Shown here: positions 6,856 through 16,222 of the stretch, in pieces
Layout of the letters: every line of letters begins with the position of its first letter
How positions within the stretch are numbered: the first letter of the stretch is position 1
Assembly (NCBI GenBank): GCA_947166385.1
Contig: CAMVEB010000014.1
Location: 29,928-93,927, forward strand
Direction of reading: 5' to 3'
From: an uncultured Clostridia bacterium
Lineage (GTDB): Bacteria > Bacillota > Clostridia > Christensenellales > Aristaeellaceae
DNA: 64,000 nt
Translations under genes and position numbers: made by a program
The notes under the pieces: generated by a model
What the model was told of the DNA's origin: nothing
Database searches by the model: none
Seen by the model: the letters and a program-made list of their open reading frames with translations, nothing else

Positions 6856-7226
6856 TTAAATTCTCCAAAGAAAAAGTGAAGCTTCTGCATCAGCTGCTTG
6901 CAGAAGCAACCGGCGGAAGCGTCGGTGTACGGGATGAGGGACTGCTGGATTCTGCGCTGGAAAGCGCATTTTCAGGCTTCGGAGATCAGGAATTCTACCC
7001 GTCGAAGGAAGAGAAAGGAGCCAGGCTGGGGTATGCCCTGATTTCCAATCATGCGTTTGTCGATGGAAATAAGCGGATTGGTACGTATATCATGCTGACA
7101 TTCCTTGAAATGAATGGCATTCGCATTCGCTGCACGGATGAAGAGTTGGTCCATGTCGGTTTATCGGTAGCTGACGGTAGCATGAAATATGAAGAACTTC
7201 TTCAGTGGGTCAGGGAACACGAATAG
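6852..7226 (+). CDS. doc: Doc-family (Fic fold) toxin
   Basis: A 124-residue death-on-curing protein. The Doc motif is clear: NHAFVDGNKRIG near residue 66, matching HxFxDGNKR. Doc enzymes phosphorylate elongation factor EF-Tu, using the Fic fold in reverse. VRDEGLLDSALESAF near residue 25 is the usual substrate-side segment. The length is typical and the frame is intact. Translation is coupled to the antitoxin by a four-base overlap. This is a complete type II module. Confidence 0.9.
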   Translation: MIKFSKEKVKLLHQLLAEATGGSVGVRDEGLLDSALESAFSGFGDQEFYPSKEEKGARLGYALISNHAFVDGNKRIGTYIMLTFLEMNGIRIRCTDEELVHVGLSVADGSMKYEELLQWVREHE

Positions 7227-7309
7227 AAATTCCTGAACATGAGCTATTCCCGGGGTCCTGATTTTTCATTTTCATTTTCACTGCCATCCCCGCAGGGCGC
7301 TGCGTATCA

Positions 7310-7487
7310 AAAGGTGTACACGGTGAAACACCGGGGAAAGTGTCTGGATCGGATGGAGAAGATCTGTGCTGACTGGAAAGGGCGGTTTGTCAGCGGAGTT
7401 TCCATTTCATATGGTGTTGCGTCGACAGAAGAATTCTCAGATCTGGATTCCCTCCTGAAAGCGGCGGATCTGAGAATGTATGAGTAA
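7310..7487 (+). pseudogene. GGDEF domain C-terminal fragment
   Basis: The frame ends FVSGVSISYGVASTEEFSDL then LLKAADLRMYE, the unmistakable tail of a GGDEF diguanylate cyclase domain. The GGEEF active site and everything before it are missing, and the frame start at 7239 has no binding site. The fragment is about 55 residues, so it is a remnant. Confidence 0.7.
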
Positions 7488-7585
7488 AAGAACAATTATT
7501 ATCAATCTGCTGGGAAAGAAAGGCGGAAAAGATAGGGCGAACTGAAAATCTTCTGTCTGAAAAGGTTTTTCGATCCTCTGGCGAT

Positions 7586-7619
7586 CAGTCAGATCCGATG
7601 CGGTCTGACTGTTTTTCTT
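7586..7619 (+). terminator. Rho-independent terminator
   Basis: CAGTCAGA (7586-7593) and TCTGACTG (7604-7611) followed by TTTTTCTTT. It lies about 100 bases after the GGDEF remnant. Positions 7620-7797 hold no gene I can support. Confidence 0.7.
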
Positions 7620-7797
7620 TGTATGTTTCAGGACAGGGGGAGGCCCTTTTTCTGTCAGAGAAGCTCGAATGCCATCTGATACATTTCTCTGGCATCAACG
7701 GTGTTCCTGATTCAGAAGCTTCGTATTTTGTCTTGCTGATAACCATCATGACAAAATTCCTTTCTTCGCTGCGTTTGGAAGCAGCAGACCTGTTTCT

Positions 7798-8008
7798 TTA
7801 CTGCGCGGGGGGTGTTTTCCGGTAGGCGGTGGGAGAAACCCCGAAGGTTCTTTTGAACATCTCCGCCATATAGCTGGTGCCGTTAAAGCCGGACTTCTGG
7901 GCGATTTCCGGCAGAGAGGGTAGTGGTCACCAGGTATTCGGCCACTTTCCGCAGCCTGAAATCCACCAGGTATTTCACCGGGCTTTCTCCTGTAATAGCC
8001 CCCTGCTG
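7798..8008 (-). pseudogene. Frameshifted AraC-type HTH fragment
   Basis: On the minus strand, GESPVKYLVDFRLRKVAEYL (about 8008-7930) continues, after a frameshift near 7918, as EIAQKSGFNGTSYMAEMFKR and TFGVSPTAYRK, with a stop at 7798. Together these are the two helix-turn-helix units of an AraC/XylS DNA-binding domain. The effector-binding front is absent. An inactive remnant. Confidence 0.65.
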
Positions 8009-8049
8009 TCATCCGGTCAGGGGCTTCGCGGGTGGCCTGCGGCCCCGTT

Positions 8050-10575
8050 TCACGGTGTCCGGTTGAGAACCGTTTCTTCTCCTGCGCCGGGCGCCGGGCG
8101 GGATTTCCGGGCCGGCGCGCTCTCCGGGATTTCCCTGTCGATATCCAGGCGGACCTCTGTCACGCGGATTCCCTCCAGTCCCTTCGCAGGCAGTTCGCAG
8201 GTTTCCCCGTCCGTGATTTCAAAGGCGATCAGTTTCAGGTAATCCGCAAGGTTTGTGATCTCGTCCGCGTGTTCCAGCCAGGTGATGAACAGATCCGTCA
8301 GCAGCCCGTTATCCAGCGCGCCGGTCACATCCTCAAACCGCAGTTTCTCCGGCTGGCTGATCAGCTTGTCTGCCAGTTCGATCAGGCCGCTCAGGTCATA
8401 CCAGGTACCGCCGACAAGCACGGCCGCCCCGAGGGCCTCCGGCACCACGGAATCTTCATCCATCGCGAGGTGCAGAAGCAGCGGAAACGTTCGCCCCTGC
8501 GGGCACATCATCCGGATGGTCCGTCCGTCTTCCCCCGCGGAGCCCATGTCTTTGTAAAGAAGATCCTGCATGAGTTCTCCCAGGAACGCCGTCAGTTTCT
8601 CCTCTTCATCCGGGGTCAGGCTTTCATCCCCTTCTGTTTTCACGTCCATCAGTGCCTCCAGGAGCGCTTTCTCCGCTCCGGACGGCTCTGTCTCTCCAGC
8701 CAGTATCCCGAGCGCCTGATCGTTCAGGCTGACGATTTCCAGCGCCCAGTTTCCGTCCATGAACATTTCCTTTTCCGGCAGCGCCAGGGTCAGCAGGCAG
8801 GCGTGGCGGTCCGTTATATCAGGGATCTCCCGCGTGCCGATCCGCGTCTCCGCGATCGCTTCCTCCAGCGCGCCCCTGTATCTTTCCATTCCCTGCGTTT
8901 TCAGCACCCAGGGCAGCAGTTCGCTCATCTGCGGATAATCCGTACCGGGGACCATCGCGCAGTCAACCGCGAACCAGAAAGCCCGGGCCTCCTCCAGGGT
9001 CATCCCGCCTTTTTCGCACAGGCGCCAGGCAATCCTGTTCAGCAGAGAGGAATTGCTGTGCACGCCGCCCACGTCATTGATCATCGTCGGCGTCTGCACC
9101 GGGGCGTCGTAATAGAGATCCCATACGTATTCCGGCTGGCCAAAACGGTGCGGGTCGCTCATGCTGCGTACCGGTTCGAGTCCTGTCTCCCCCAGCATCC
9201 AGGCGGTATCTTCCGTCGCGCCGGACATCATCTCACACAGGTTGCCCTGGATATCGCTGATTGCCTCGTTGATGGCGCCGTAATCGTTGATGTAGCTGTT
9301 ATAGGTCATCGCCGCGCCGGTCACGCAGTGCGTGAACTCATGCGCGATCACGTCCAGGGACTGAGAATAGTCGTTCTCCCTGCTGGATGCGAACAGTTGC
9401 CAGCCCAGCGCGTATCCTATGTAGGCCGCGTTATCCACCGGCGCCTTGTCTTTATCGCAGAAATTGTTCAGGATCATAACCGGCGTCGCTTTTCCGTCGC
9501 CGCCCTTCCAGCCGATCGCGGCGTAATAGTCCCATGCGCGGCAGTAATTGTACAGGGACAGGAGGCCGGTCTGGTCCCATTCCCTGTTGTCCGGGCTGTA
9601 TTCCAGCACCACGTTTCCTCCGTTGTACAGAAATTCCCAGCAGTCCGCCACAATGATTCTGCGCTCGATGTTCCCAAGGTAGTACATCCCTGTCCGGCTG
9701 TCCCGCATCAGGGTGACGGTGATTTTCTTCTCCGTGCCGTCTGACAGGTCCACATAGCCGGTGTAGTCCGCTGGTTCCATGAATTCAAACACGTATCCCG
9801 CGCCGAATCCGGTGGAGCCTGCCTCGTCCCCGGGGCGTATAGTCGGCAGGCTGTACAGGTATTCCCCGGTCATCGTCACATAGTGCGCCAGGTAGGGCAG
9901 GTCCGTCATCCCGGCCACGCCGCCGTCAGGGTTTTCCGTGTAAACGACCCAGACGAACCGGCTCTCATCCAGTTCGTTCTCCTCGTTGTCCGTGCTCGTT
10001 ACCAGGGGCAGAATCATCTTTTCCGTCGCGCCATGAACCACGGCCGGGACTGCATCCCGCTTTTTCGCTTCCCGCAGGACCGTTTCCTCTGCCTGCGCGG
10101 CAGTGATGCCTTCCGATTCTTCTGCTTCCGGCAGGTCGGCCTCCACGCTGCTGGTCAGACCGATCATGTTTCCTTCCGGATCCGTGACGACCTTCACCGC
10201 GCCGTTGAGCACCGTCGTGTTGTCGTACATCTGCTTGAACACGTAATACCGGTTTCCTGCTGCGTCCGTCAGCGTCCTCAGGTACTCAAACCGGCTCCGT
10301 TCGTCTCCGCCGATCAGGCCGATCATCGACTCGACCGCCTGAGCCGCACTTTCCGGCTCCGTGATCTTCTCCTCCGTGCACCGGCCCTCCAGGAGGGTCA
10401 CCGCCCCGTCGCGCCGGTGGATGCCATCCGGCCCGCCGTTTATTTCTTCCAGCCGTTCCGCCGTCAGCCGGGGCGTTCCGCCCTTTCCGGATGCGTTCTC
10501 CGCGCCGGCGGGCAGCGCCGCCGACAACAGCGTCACTGCCGCCAGGATACAGATCCATTTTTTCAGGTTTCCCAT
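8050..10575 (-). CDS. Secreted M4-family (thermolysin-like) metalloprotease
   Basis: An 841-residue protein with a signal peptide (KKWICILAAVTLLSAALPAGA) and an FTP/PepSY-like propeptide region. The catalytic domain holds the zinc motif HEFTH near residue 410 and the distal ligand Glu in GAINEAISDIQGN about 25 residues later. The VHSNSSLLNRIAWRL stretch is typical of M4. About 280 residues beyond the catalytic domain are unassigned. Start: the ATG at 10575 has GAGAGG eight bases away; the ATG at 10581 lies too close to it. Exported endopeptidase, probably autoprocessed. Monocistronic. Confidence 0.88.
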   Translation of the reverse strand: MGNLKKWICILAAVTLLSAALPAGAENASGKGGTPRLTAERLEEINGGPDGIHRRDGAVTLLEGRCTEEKITEPESAAQAVESMIGLIGGDERSRFEYLRTLTDAAGNRYYVFKQMYDNTTVLNGAVKVVTDPEGNMIGLTSSVEADLPEAEESEGITAAQAEETVLREAKKRDAVPAVVHGATEKMILPLVTSTDNEENELDESRFVWVVYTENPDGGVAGMTDLPYLAHYVTMTGEYLYSLPTIRPGDEAGSTGFGAGYVFEFMEPADYTGYVDLSDGTEKKITVTLMRDSRTGMYYLGNIERRIIVADCWEFLYNGGNVVLEYSPDNREWDQTGLLSLYNYCRAWDYYAAIGWKGGDGKATPVMILNNFCDKDKAPVDNAAYIGYALGWQLFASSRENDYSQSLDVIAHEFTHCVTGAAMTYNSYINDYGAINEAISDIQGNLCEMMSGATEDTAWMLGETGLEPVRSMSDPHRFGQPEYVWDLYYDAPVQTPTMINDVGGVHSNSSLLNRIAWRLCEKGGMTLEEARAFWFAVDCAMVPGTDYPQMSELLPWVLKTQGMERYRGALEEAIAETRIGTREIPDITDRHACLLTLALPEKEMFMDGNWALEIVSLNDQALGILAGETEPSGAEKALLEALMDVKTEGDESLTPDEEEKLTAFLGELMQDLLYKDMGSAGEDGRTIRMMCPQGRTFPLLLHLAMDEDSVVPEALGAAVLVGGTWYDLSGLIELADKLISQPEKLRFEDVTGALDNGLLTDLFITWLEHADEITNLADYLKLIAFEITDGETCELPAKGLEGIRVTEVRLDIDREIPESAPARKSRPAPGAGEETVLNRTP

Positions 10576-10635
10576 ATTCATACCTCTCTTCGTCTGATCT
10601 TTGCACCGGGAAGGAAAACAATTCCATCCCACTGT

Positions 10636-10665
10636 TATATACGAATGGTTTTCTTTCCATGGCAA
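10636..10665 (-). promoter_or_regulatory. Promoter of the M4 protease
   Basis: Leftward TTGCCA (10660-10665) and TATATA (10636-10641) with 18 bases between. Confidence 0.5.
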
Positions 10666-10745
10666 TTTTATGCAAAACCAGCGCCGGAGCAGGTATGATA
10701 ATGGCTGTACTGTCTCTGATAAATCTCCTCATCAACGACTCTGTC

Positions 10746-10766
10746 GGCGGCTTCGGCCGCCTTTTT
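10746..10766 (+). terminator. TTCG-loop terminator
   Basis: GGCGGC-TTCG-GCCGCC followed by TTTTT. Same stem type as the island repeats but without their flanking blocks. No rightward gene was identified before it. Confidence 0.65.
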
Positions 10767-10826
10767 CTGTTGCCGGTCAACTTTTATTTCAATCAAATAT
10801 AGGATAAAAAAGTTACCGCCTCTTCT

Positions 10827-10855
10827 TTGCCGTACTGTCTTTGGTATGATATGAT
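10827..10855 (+). promoter_or_regulatory. sbcDC promoter
   Basis: TTGCCG (10827-10832) and TATGAT (10850-10855) with 17 bases between, about 65 bases before sbcD. Confidence 0.6.
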
Positions 10856-10922
10856 AGAATTCACAGGCTGAGGATCACAAATAGCAGGGGAGACCAATGA
10901 TGTACATGGAGGAGATTCAGGC

Positions 10923-12170
10923 ATGAGATTTCTGCATCTGGCCGATCTGCATCTGGGGAAGTCGATTTATGGAACGTCTCTGATAGACAACGGGGATCAG
11001 AAGGTCTGGGTGGACCGTTTCCTGGACAGGGCGCGTGAGCTGAAACCGGACGCGGTTGTGATTGCCGGGGATGTATATGACCGGGGCCTTCCTCCCGGCC
11101 GGGCCGCGCAGCTGCTGAGTTTCCTCGTGACAGCGCTGGCTGATATGGGGATTCCTGTCCTGATCACCGCGGGAAATCATGATTCGGTTTATCACCTGTC
11201 GTGTCTCAGCCCGCTGCTGGAAGCAAGGGATGTTTATATCTCCAGGCCGATCGGGCAGTCGGTGGAGCTGGTGCATAAGACCCTGGAAGACGAATATGGG
11301 AAGGTCACATTCTGGCTGCTTCCGTATATCTATCCGGCGATGATCGCCCAGGCGCTGGGGGATGAGGAGATTCGTGATTATGATACGGCCGTCAGAAGGA
11401 TTCTGGCCGCCCAGGATGTTGATTTCACGCGGCGCAATGTGCTGATCGCTCATCAGAATGTGACGGCGGAAGGCAGGGAAGCTGAACGCGGCGGTTCGGA
11501 ATCCATGGTCGGCGGTGTCGGCCAGGTGGATTATACAGCCTTTGACGGCTTTGAATATGTTGCGCTGGGACATATCCATTCTTCCTATCATGTGGGCCGC
11601 GAAGAGGTCCGGTATGCGGGCACGCCCATGGCGTATCATTTCAATGAAACAAAGCAGCCGGACAAAGGGCCGCTGCTGGTTACGCTTCCGGAAAAGGCCG
11701 GGAAGGTGCGGACGGAACTGCTGAAGATTGAACCGCTGCACCGCATGCGGGAAATCCGGGGGACCTATGACGAGATCAGAAGGACAGCGGAAGCCCATCC
11801 GTGGGAAAATGAGTATCTGAAAGTCATTCTGACGGATCAGCGGATCACGCCTCTGATATCAGACTATATCCATGAGACAGCAAAGGCTCATGGCAGCACG
11901 GTGATGGAACTGACGTCCGAATTCAGTGCTTTTACAGGCGATGCGTTTTTTTCCGGAACGAAGGACATGCATGAAAAACCGGTGGAGGAATTGTTTGCGG
12001 ACTTCTACAGGGACAGGAACAATGGCGTGGAGGCGGAGGAACGGGATCTGGAACTGATGGCGTTTGTCGGGGAGCTGACGCGGAACGCCGCTGTAACGCA
12101 GCAGGAGCCGGATGAACAGGCATACCGCAGGATACTGGACTTTGTACTCGGACAGGAGGGTCGGAAATGA
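10923..12170 (+). CDS. sbcD: Exonuclease SbcCD subunit D
   Basis: A 415-residue Mre11-family nuclease. The phosphoesterase motifs appear in order: LADLHLG near residue 5, AGDVYDRG near residue 48, ITAGNHDS near residue 82 and ALGHIHSSYH near residue 216. It acts with SbcC as an ATP-dependent nuclease on DNA ends and hairpins. The GGAGATTC site precedes the ATG. The stop overlaps sbcC by ATGA, giving a two-gene operon. Confidence 0.95.
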   Translation: MRFLHLADLHLGKSIYGTSLIDNGDQKVWVDRFLDRARELKPDAVVIAGDVYDRGLPPGRAAQLLSFLVTALADMGIPVLITAGNHDSVYHLSCLSPLLEARDVYISRPIGQSVELVHKTLEDEYGKVTFWLLPYIYPAMIAQALGDEEIRDYDTAVRRILAAQDVDFTRRNVLIAHQNVTAEGREAERGGSESMVGGVGQVDYTAFDGFEYVALGHIHSSYHVGREEVRYAGTPMAYHFNETKQPDKGPLLVTLPEKAGKVRTELLKIEPLHRMREIRGTYDEIRRTAEAHPWENEYLKVILTDQRITPLISDYIHETAKAHGSTVMELTSEFSAFTGDAFFSGTKDMHEKPVEELFADFYRDRNNGVEAEERDLELMAFVGELTRNAAVTQQEPDEQAYRRILDFVLGQEGRK

Positions 12171-15100
12171 AACCCATAACCTTGGAAATGATGGCCTTCG
12201 GGTCCTATGCGGAAAAAGCGGTGATTCATTTCGATGATTTCAGTCAGGGTCTGTTTCTGATTTCCGGCGAGACCGGCGCGGGCAAGACCATGATCTTTGA
12301 TGCCATCGCTTTTGCGCTGTACGGCAAAACCAGCGGCAGGGAACGGGATCCGCTGCGGATGCACTGCGATCTGGTCAGCCCCGCCGTGGATACGGTGGTG
12401 AAACTGGTTTTCATGCAGAACGGCCGCGAATATACGGTGGAAAGAGTGCTTCATTTCTCGAAAAAGCGCGGAACGGAAGATGAGTACGGTGATGCGAAGC
12501 AGGACGCGGTGCTGACGGAACCGGATCATGTCACTGTAAAGGGCCAGGAGAAGGTCAATGATCGGTGTGCGGAACTTCTGGGGATGGATGTGGAACAGTT
12601 CCGGAAGATTGTCATGCTCGCGCAGGGCGAGTTCCGGGAGTTCCTGAAAGCGAACAGTGACAGGAAAAATGAGATCCTGGGAAAATTGTTTGACAATTCC
12701 GCTTTCAGACGGTATCAGGATTTGCTCAGCGGCGCCAAGGACATGCTGTATGATCAGCGAAAGGAAAATCAGGAAAAGCTGAAGTCGCTGATTGACGATG
12801 GTTTTCCGGAGGAGGAAAGGATCCGGTATCATCCGGAGAATCCGGATTTTCTGGAAAGGCTTGAACAGCTCGTTTCAGAGGACGAAAAACGTCTGGCTGA
12901 GCTGGACAGCAGGAAAAACGGCATCCGGGAAACGCTTCAGAAACTGAATGTGGAGCGCGGCGCGGCGGAAAGCGTCAACAATGATCTGAAGGAACTGGAA
13001 ACAAAGAAAGGCTTGCTGGCGGAGCTGGTTTCCCGGAAAGCTGAAATGGAAGAACGGAAGAAGCTGATTGCGGCTGTCGGGATGGTTCTTCATACGGTCC
13101 GGCCGAAGACCGAGGCCAGGAAACGGGCGGCTGACGCGCTGGAGAAGGCTGGCCGTGAAATCAGGGCGCTGGAGCAGGCCCTGGAGGAATTCGGCCGGAA
13201 ACTGGAGGAGGCAAAGAAAACCGCTGCCGGGGACGCGGATGCGCTCAGTCGGGTGGAGGAGCTCAAAAATGAGATCCACAGCCTCAAGGAACAGCTGCCC
13301 AGATACCGGGAACTGCGGGACAGAATGAATGAACAGGTTCAGGCGGAGACAGCAGGGAAAAAAGCCTGCGCTGCCCGGGAAGAAGCAGAAAAAAAGCTGC
13401 AGGCGCTGAAGGAGGAACAGGCCGATACGGCAAAGCGGCTGGAAGAACTAAAGGATATTGATCATTGGGTGGCTGATCTGACGAAAGCGGATGAAGCGGC
13501 CGGGAAAGCCTGGGAAACCCTGACCGGGAAGGATGGGATCATCGGGACCGTCAGGTCGGTGAGAACAGACGAATCTCAGCTGACGGCTGAGACGGAGCGG
13601 TTGTCCGGACTGGCGTTGAAGGCGGTGGAAGCTGAAAGGACGCATCATGATCTTTATCAGCGGTTTATTGTCGGCCAGGCAGGGATCCTGGCGGACAAAC
13701 TGCGCGCGGAGATTGAGGCTGCCGGTCAGGCGGCCTGCCCGGTTTGCGGCGCAGTGCACACCGGGGCGGACAGGGAGCATTTTGCCGTGCGGCCGGATGG
13801 TACGCCTGTGGAGACCGAAGTGAGATCGGCCGAAAGGGCATACAGGCAGGCGGAGGAGGATCGGAAACACCAGGAAACCCTGGTACAGGAAAGGAAGACG
13901 GACCTGGAAGGCAGAAAAAATGCTCTGCTCCGGAAGGCGGAACCGCTGTTCCCGGGATGTGCCTGGGAACAGATTTCGAAGGACAGCTTCCTGGAAAAGG
14001 CGGAAGAGGATCTGAAGGAGAAGGCAAAAGCCGCCGGATCGGCGCTGAAGGAAGCGGAAAAGCAGCGGGCGGAGCGGGATCTTCTTGTCAAAAAGCAGAA
14101 GGACAGCCAGGCGTTGCTGGAAGAACTGGTCACCGGGATGGAAGAACTGAAACAGGAAGAAGGCAGGCAGCATGCCGCTTTTGCGGCGGCGGAGAGCGCC
14201 GCGGCGACGCTGAGGAAGATGCTGAAGTTCGGTTCGGCTGAAGCGGCCCAGGGTCAGATCGATGTCTGGAATGCCGGACAGGCGGAGCTGCAGGCCCGCA
14301 TTGAGGAACATGTCCGTGCGGAGAAAGAAGCGGAGAAAGATGTTTCCGCCACGAAGGGCAGTCTGGAAGGAAAGCGCAAGGAACTTCCTGGCCTGAAGGA
14401 TGCACTGGAGGAAGCGGAGCGTGAGGCGGAAAATGTGCTGGCCGGGAATGGCTTTGCCGATGAAGAGACCGCCCTGGCGGTGCTGGCGCCGCTGGGAGAT
14501 GCGGAGGAGGAAGAATGGCTGCAGTGGCAGACAAAGGCTGTTCATGATTATGAGAGCGACTGCCGGAATACCGGGAACCGGATCATGGAACTGGAGGAGA
14601 AAACGGAAGGCAAATCCGTCACGGATCTGGAGGAGCTGGATGCCAGGATTGCCGGGATGAAAGAGGACCAGACAGAAGCGGACGGTAAATACAATGCAGG
14701 AGACAGCACGCTGAAGGCGCACAGGAAGATTCTGGACAGGGCAAAGGAATACAGGAAAGCCCTTGCCCTGACCGATTCCGCCTGGCGCCGGCTCAGTGCC
14801 CTGGGAACGCTGGCGGTCGGATCGACCGGCGAAGGCGGAAAGATCAGCTTTGACCGTTATGTGATGGGAGCTGTTTTCCGTGAAATTCTGGAAATGGCCA
14901 ACCGCCGGATTGATATCATGAGCGGCGGTCAGTATGAACTGGTTCATAAGAAGGATTCAGACAGGAAGAATGCCAAAGCCGGTCTGGAAATCGAAGTGCT
15001 TGTAACAGGCACAGGCAAGTCACGTCCGTCTTCCAATCTTTCAGGCGGGGAAGGGTTCTATGCTTCTCTGGCGCTGGCCTTGGGCCTTTCCGATGTGGTG

Positions 15101-15331
15101 CAGATGCATTCCGGCGAGAAGAAACTGGATGCGCTGTTCATTGATGAGGGATTTGGGACGCTCAGTCCGGATGTGCTCGATAAGGCGCTGGATGTGCTGA
15201 ATCAGCTTTCTGCCGGGGACCGGCTTGTCGGGATCATCTCCCATGTGGATAAGCTGGATGAGAGCATTCCGCAGAAGATCCGGGTCACATGCGATGAAAA
15301 GGGAAGCTGTGCAAGGCAGGAATTGTCGTAG
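12167..15331 (+). CDS. sbcC: Exonuclease SbcCD subunit C
   Basis: A 1054-residue SMC-like ATPase. Walker A GETGAGKT lies near residue 36. Two long Glu/Lys/Arg-rich coiled coils flank the zinc hook CPVCG near residue 525. The signature LSGGEGFYASLALALGLSDV and Walker B LDALFIDEGFG lie near the C-terminus. It tethers DNA ends with SbcD and drives the nuclease with ATP. The full expected length and all motifs are present. Confidence 0.95.
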   Translation: MKPITLEMMAFGSYAEKAVIHFDDFSQGLFLISGETGAGKTMIFDAIAFALYGKTSGRERDPLRMHCDLVSPAVDTVVKLVFMQNGREYTVERVLHFSKKRGTEDEYGDAKQDAVLTEPDHVTVKGQEKVNDRCAELLGMDVEQFRKIVMLAQGEFREFLKANSDRKNEILGKLFDNSAFRRYQDLLSGAKDMLYDQRKENQEKLKSLIDDGFPEEERIRYHPENPDFLERLEQLVSEDEKRLAELDSRKNGIRETLQKLNVERGAAESVNNDLKELETKKGLLAELVSRKAEMEERKKLIAAVGMVLHTVRPKTEARKRAADALEKAGREIRALEQALEEFGRKLEEAKKTAAGDADALSRVEELKNEIHSLKEQLPRYRELRDRMNEQVQAETAGKKACAAREEAEKKLQALKEEQADTAKRLEELKDIDHWVADLTKADEAAGKAWETLTGKDGIIGTVRSVRTDESQLTAETERLSGLALKAVEAERTHHDLYQRFIVGQAGILADKLRAEIEAAGQAACPVCGAVHTGADREHFAVRPDGTPVETEVRSAERAYRQAEEDRKHQETLVQERKTDLEGRKNALLRKAEPLFPGCAWEQISKDSFLEKAEEDLKEKAKAAGSALKEAEKQRAERDLLVKKQKDSQALLEELVTGMEELKQEEGRQHAAFAAAESAAATLRKMLKFGSAEAAQGQIDVWNAGQAELQARIEEHVRAEKEAEKDVSATKGSLEGKRKELPGLKDALEEAEREAENVLAGNGFADEETALAVLAPLGDAEEEEWLQWQTKAVHDYESDCRNTGNRIMELEEKTEGKSVTDLEELDARIAGMKEDQTEADGKYNAGDSTLKAHRKILDRAKEYRKALALTDSAWRRLSALGTLAVGSTGEGGKISFDRYVMGAVFREILEMANRRIDIMSGGQYELVHKKDSDRKNAKAGLEIEVLVTGTGKSRPSSNLSGGEGFYASLALALGLSDVVQMHSGEKKLDALFIDEGFGTLSPDVLDKALDVLNQLSAGDRLVGIISHVDKLDESIPQKIRVTCDEKGSCARQELS

Positions 15332-15367
15332 CATGACTTTTTTCCCATTTTTGTCCGATTTGCCTGC

Positions 15368-15396
15368 TTCACAGAATGTTCTTTTTGTGGTATCAT
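15368..15396 (+). promoter_or_regulatory. Promoter of the structured leader
   Basis: TTCACA (15368-15373) and TATCAT (15391-15396) with 17 bases between. Transcription would begin near 15403. Confidence 0.6.
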
Positions 15397-15402
15397 GGCT
15401 CA

Positions 15403-15475
15403 GTCAGATTCGGAAAACCTCATAGATCCCGGAACGGCAGCAGACGCTGATGCCGGTCCGGGAGGATTCTGATGT
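15403..15475 (+). ncRNA. Candidate structured leader RNA
   Basis: Starting at the predicted transcription start, nested complements form one long rod: CAGA 15405/TCTG 15468, CCT 15418/AGG 15463, CCCGGA 15428/TCCGGG 15457 and GGCA 15436/TGCC 15451, with an 11-base apical loop. No T-run follows; a small coding frame starts at 15509. It could be a 5' leader of that gene or a separate small RNA. The string CCCGGAACGGCAGCA is loosely reminiscent of the SRP RNA apex, but the pairing is different. Confidence 0.35.
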
Positions 15476-15508
15476 TTCCGCTTTATAAAATGAACAGGTG
15501 AGAATACA

Positions 15509-15724
15509 ATGGTCAAAATCAAAAAGAAGAAAGAAGAACCGCACTGGATTCATCATACGCATTTTCTGGAAAAAGGGGAATATGAGTGCTCCGTCTGCTG
15601 CCGGCGGTACAGGGAAGCTGCGCCAGTCTGTCCTGGCTGTAAGTCTGTCATGGCCGGGATCAAAGACAGCCTCGAATGGGTAGACGAGGCGGAGGAGATT
15701 GACTGGCTGCTGGAAGATCTCTGA
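15509..15724 (+). CDS. Small zinc-ribbon protein
   Basis: A 71-residue protein with a basic start (MVKIKKKKEEP) and two CxxC pairs, CSVCC and CPGCK, separated by about 12 residues, which together should bind one zinc. An acidic tail (EWVDEAEEIDWLLEDL) follows. Short zinc-ribbon proteins of this kind often assist translation or transcription complexes, but no specific family is recognised. The ATG follows AACAGGTGAG. It converges on the Bcp gene with three bases between stops. Confidence 0.65.
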   Translation: MVKIKKKKEEPHWIHHTHFLEKGEYECSVCCRRYREAAPVCPGCKSVMAGIKDSLEWVDEAEEIDWLLEDL

Positions 15725-15727
15725 TTT

Positions 15728-16180
15728 TCATTCCAGCGCGTCCAGCATCTGCGCGGGATTCTCCGCGGCTTTGACTTTTCCGAAGGCTTTGGTGATCACA
15801 CCGTTTTCAATCAGATAGGTTGTTCTGACCACGCCCATGGTTGGTTTTCCATAGTTCATCTTTTGCTGCCAGACATCATAGGCCTGAATCGCCTGAAGTT
15901 CGGGATCGGACAGAAGCACAAACGGCAGGCTGTACTTTTCCTCGAATTTTTTATGGCTGGCAACGCTGTCCTTGCTGATGCCGATGATTACAGCGCCTTT
16001 CTCCTGAAACTGCGGATACAGTTCCGCAAATCCGCAGGCCTGCTTCGTACAGCCCGATGTCATATCCCTGGAATAAAAATACAGAATAATCTTCTGATCC
16101 TGATAGTCAGCCAGAGAGTGTACGCGGCCATTCTGGTCCGGCAGGGAGAAATCCGGAGCTCTGTTTCCTGGTGCAAGCAT
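15728..16180 (-). CDS. bcp: Thiol peroxidase, Bcp/PrxQ family
   Basis: A 150-residue peroxiredoxin. The peroxidatic and resolving cysteines sit five apart in YSRDMTSGCTKQACGF near residue 45, the arrangement of atypical two-Cys PrxQ enzymes. The conserved Arg of the active site is in GVVRTTYLIENGV. It reduces hydroperoxides using thioredoxin. The start has GGAGGATGATACC before it. It lies downstream of higBA but is separated by 40 bases, so co-transcription is possible. Confidence 0.9.
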   Translation of the reverse strand: MLAPGNRAPDFSLPDQNGRVHSLADYQDQKIILYFYSRDMTSGCTKQACGFAELYPQFQEKGAVIIGISKDSVASHKKFEEKYSLPFVLLSDPELQAIQAYDVWQQKMNYGKPTMGVVRTTYLIENGVITKAFGKVKAAENPAQMLDALE

Positions 16181-16222
16181 GGTATCATCCTCCTGTTTTT
16201 GCTTTTGTTTTGCATACCAATC

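Noticed and set aside
8032..9744. 570-codon rightward reading frame opposite the M4 protease
   Set aside because: It mirrors the GC-biased codons of a clear protease with signal peptide and HEFTH motif, has no binding site and shows no domain.
15400..15475. Small signal recognition particle RNA
   Set aside because: The CCGGAA followed by AGCA is suggestive, but GGAA is not an apical tetraloop in the best fold, the expected AGG-U-CC core is altered and no T-run follows.
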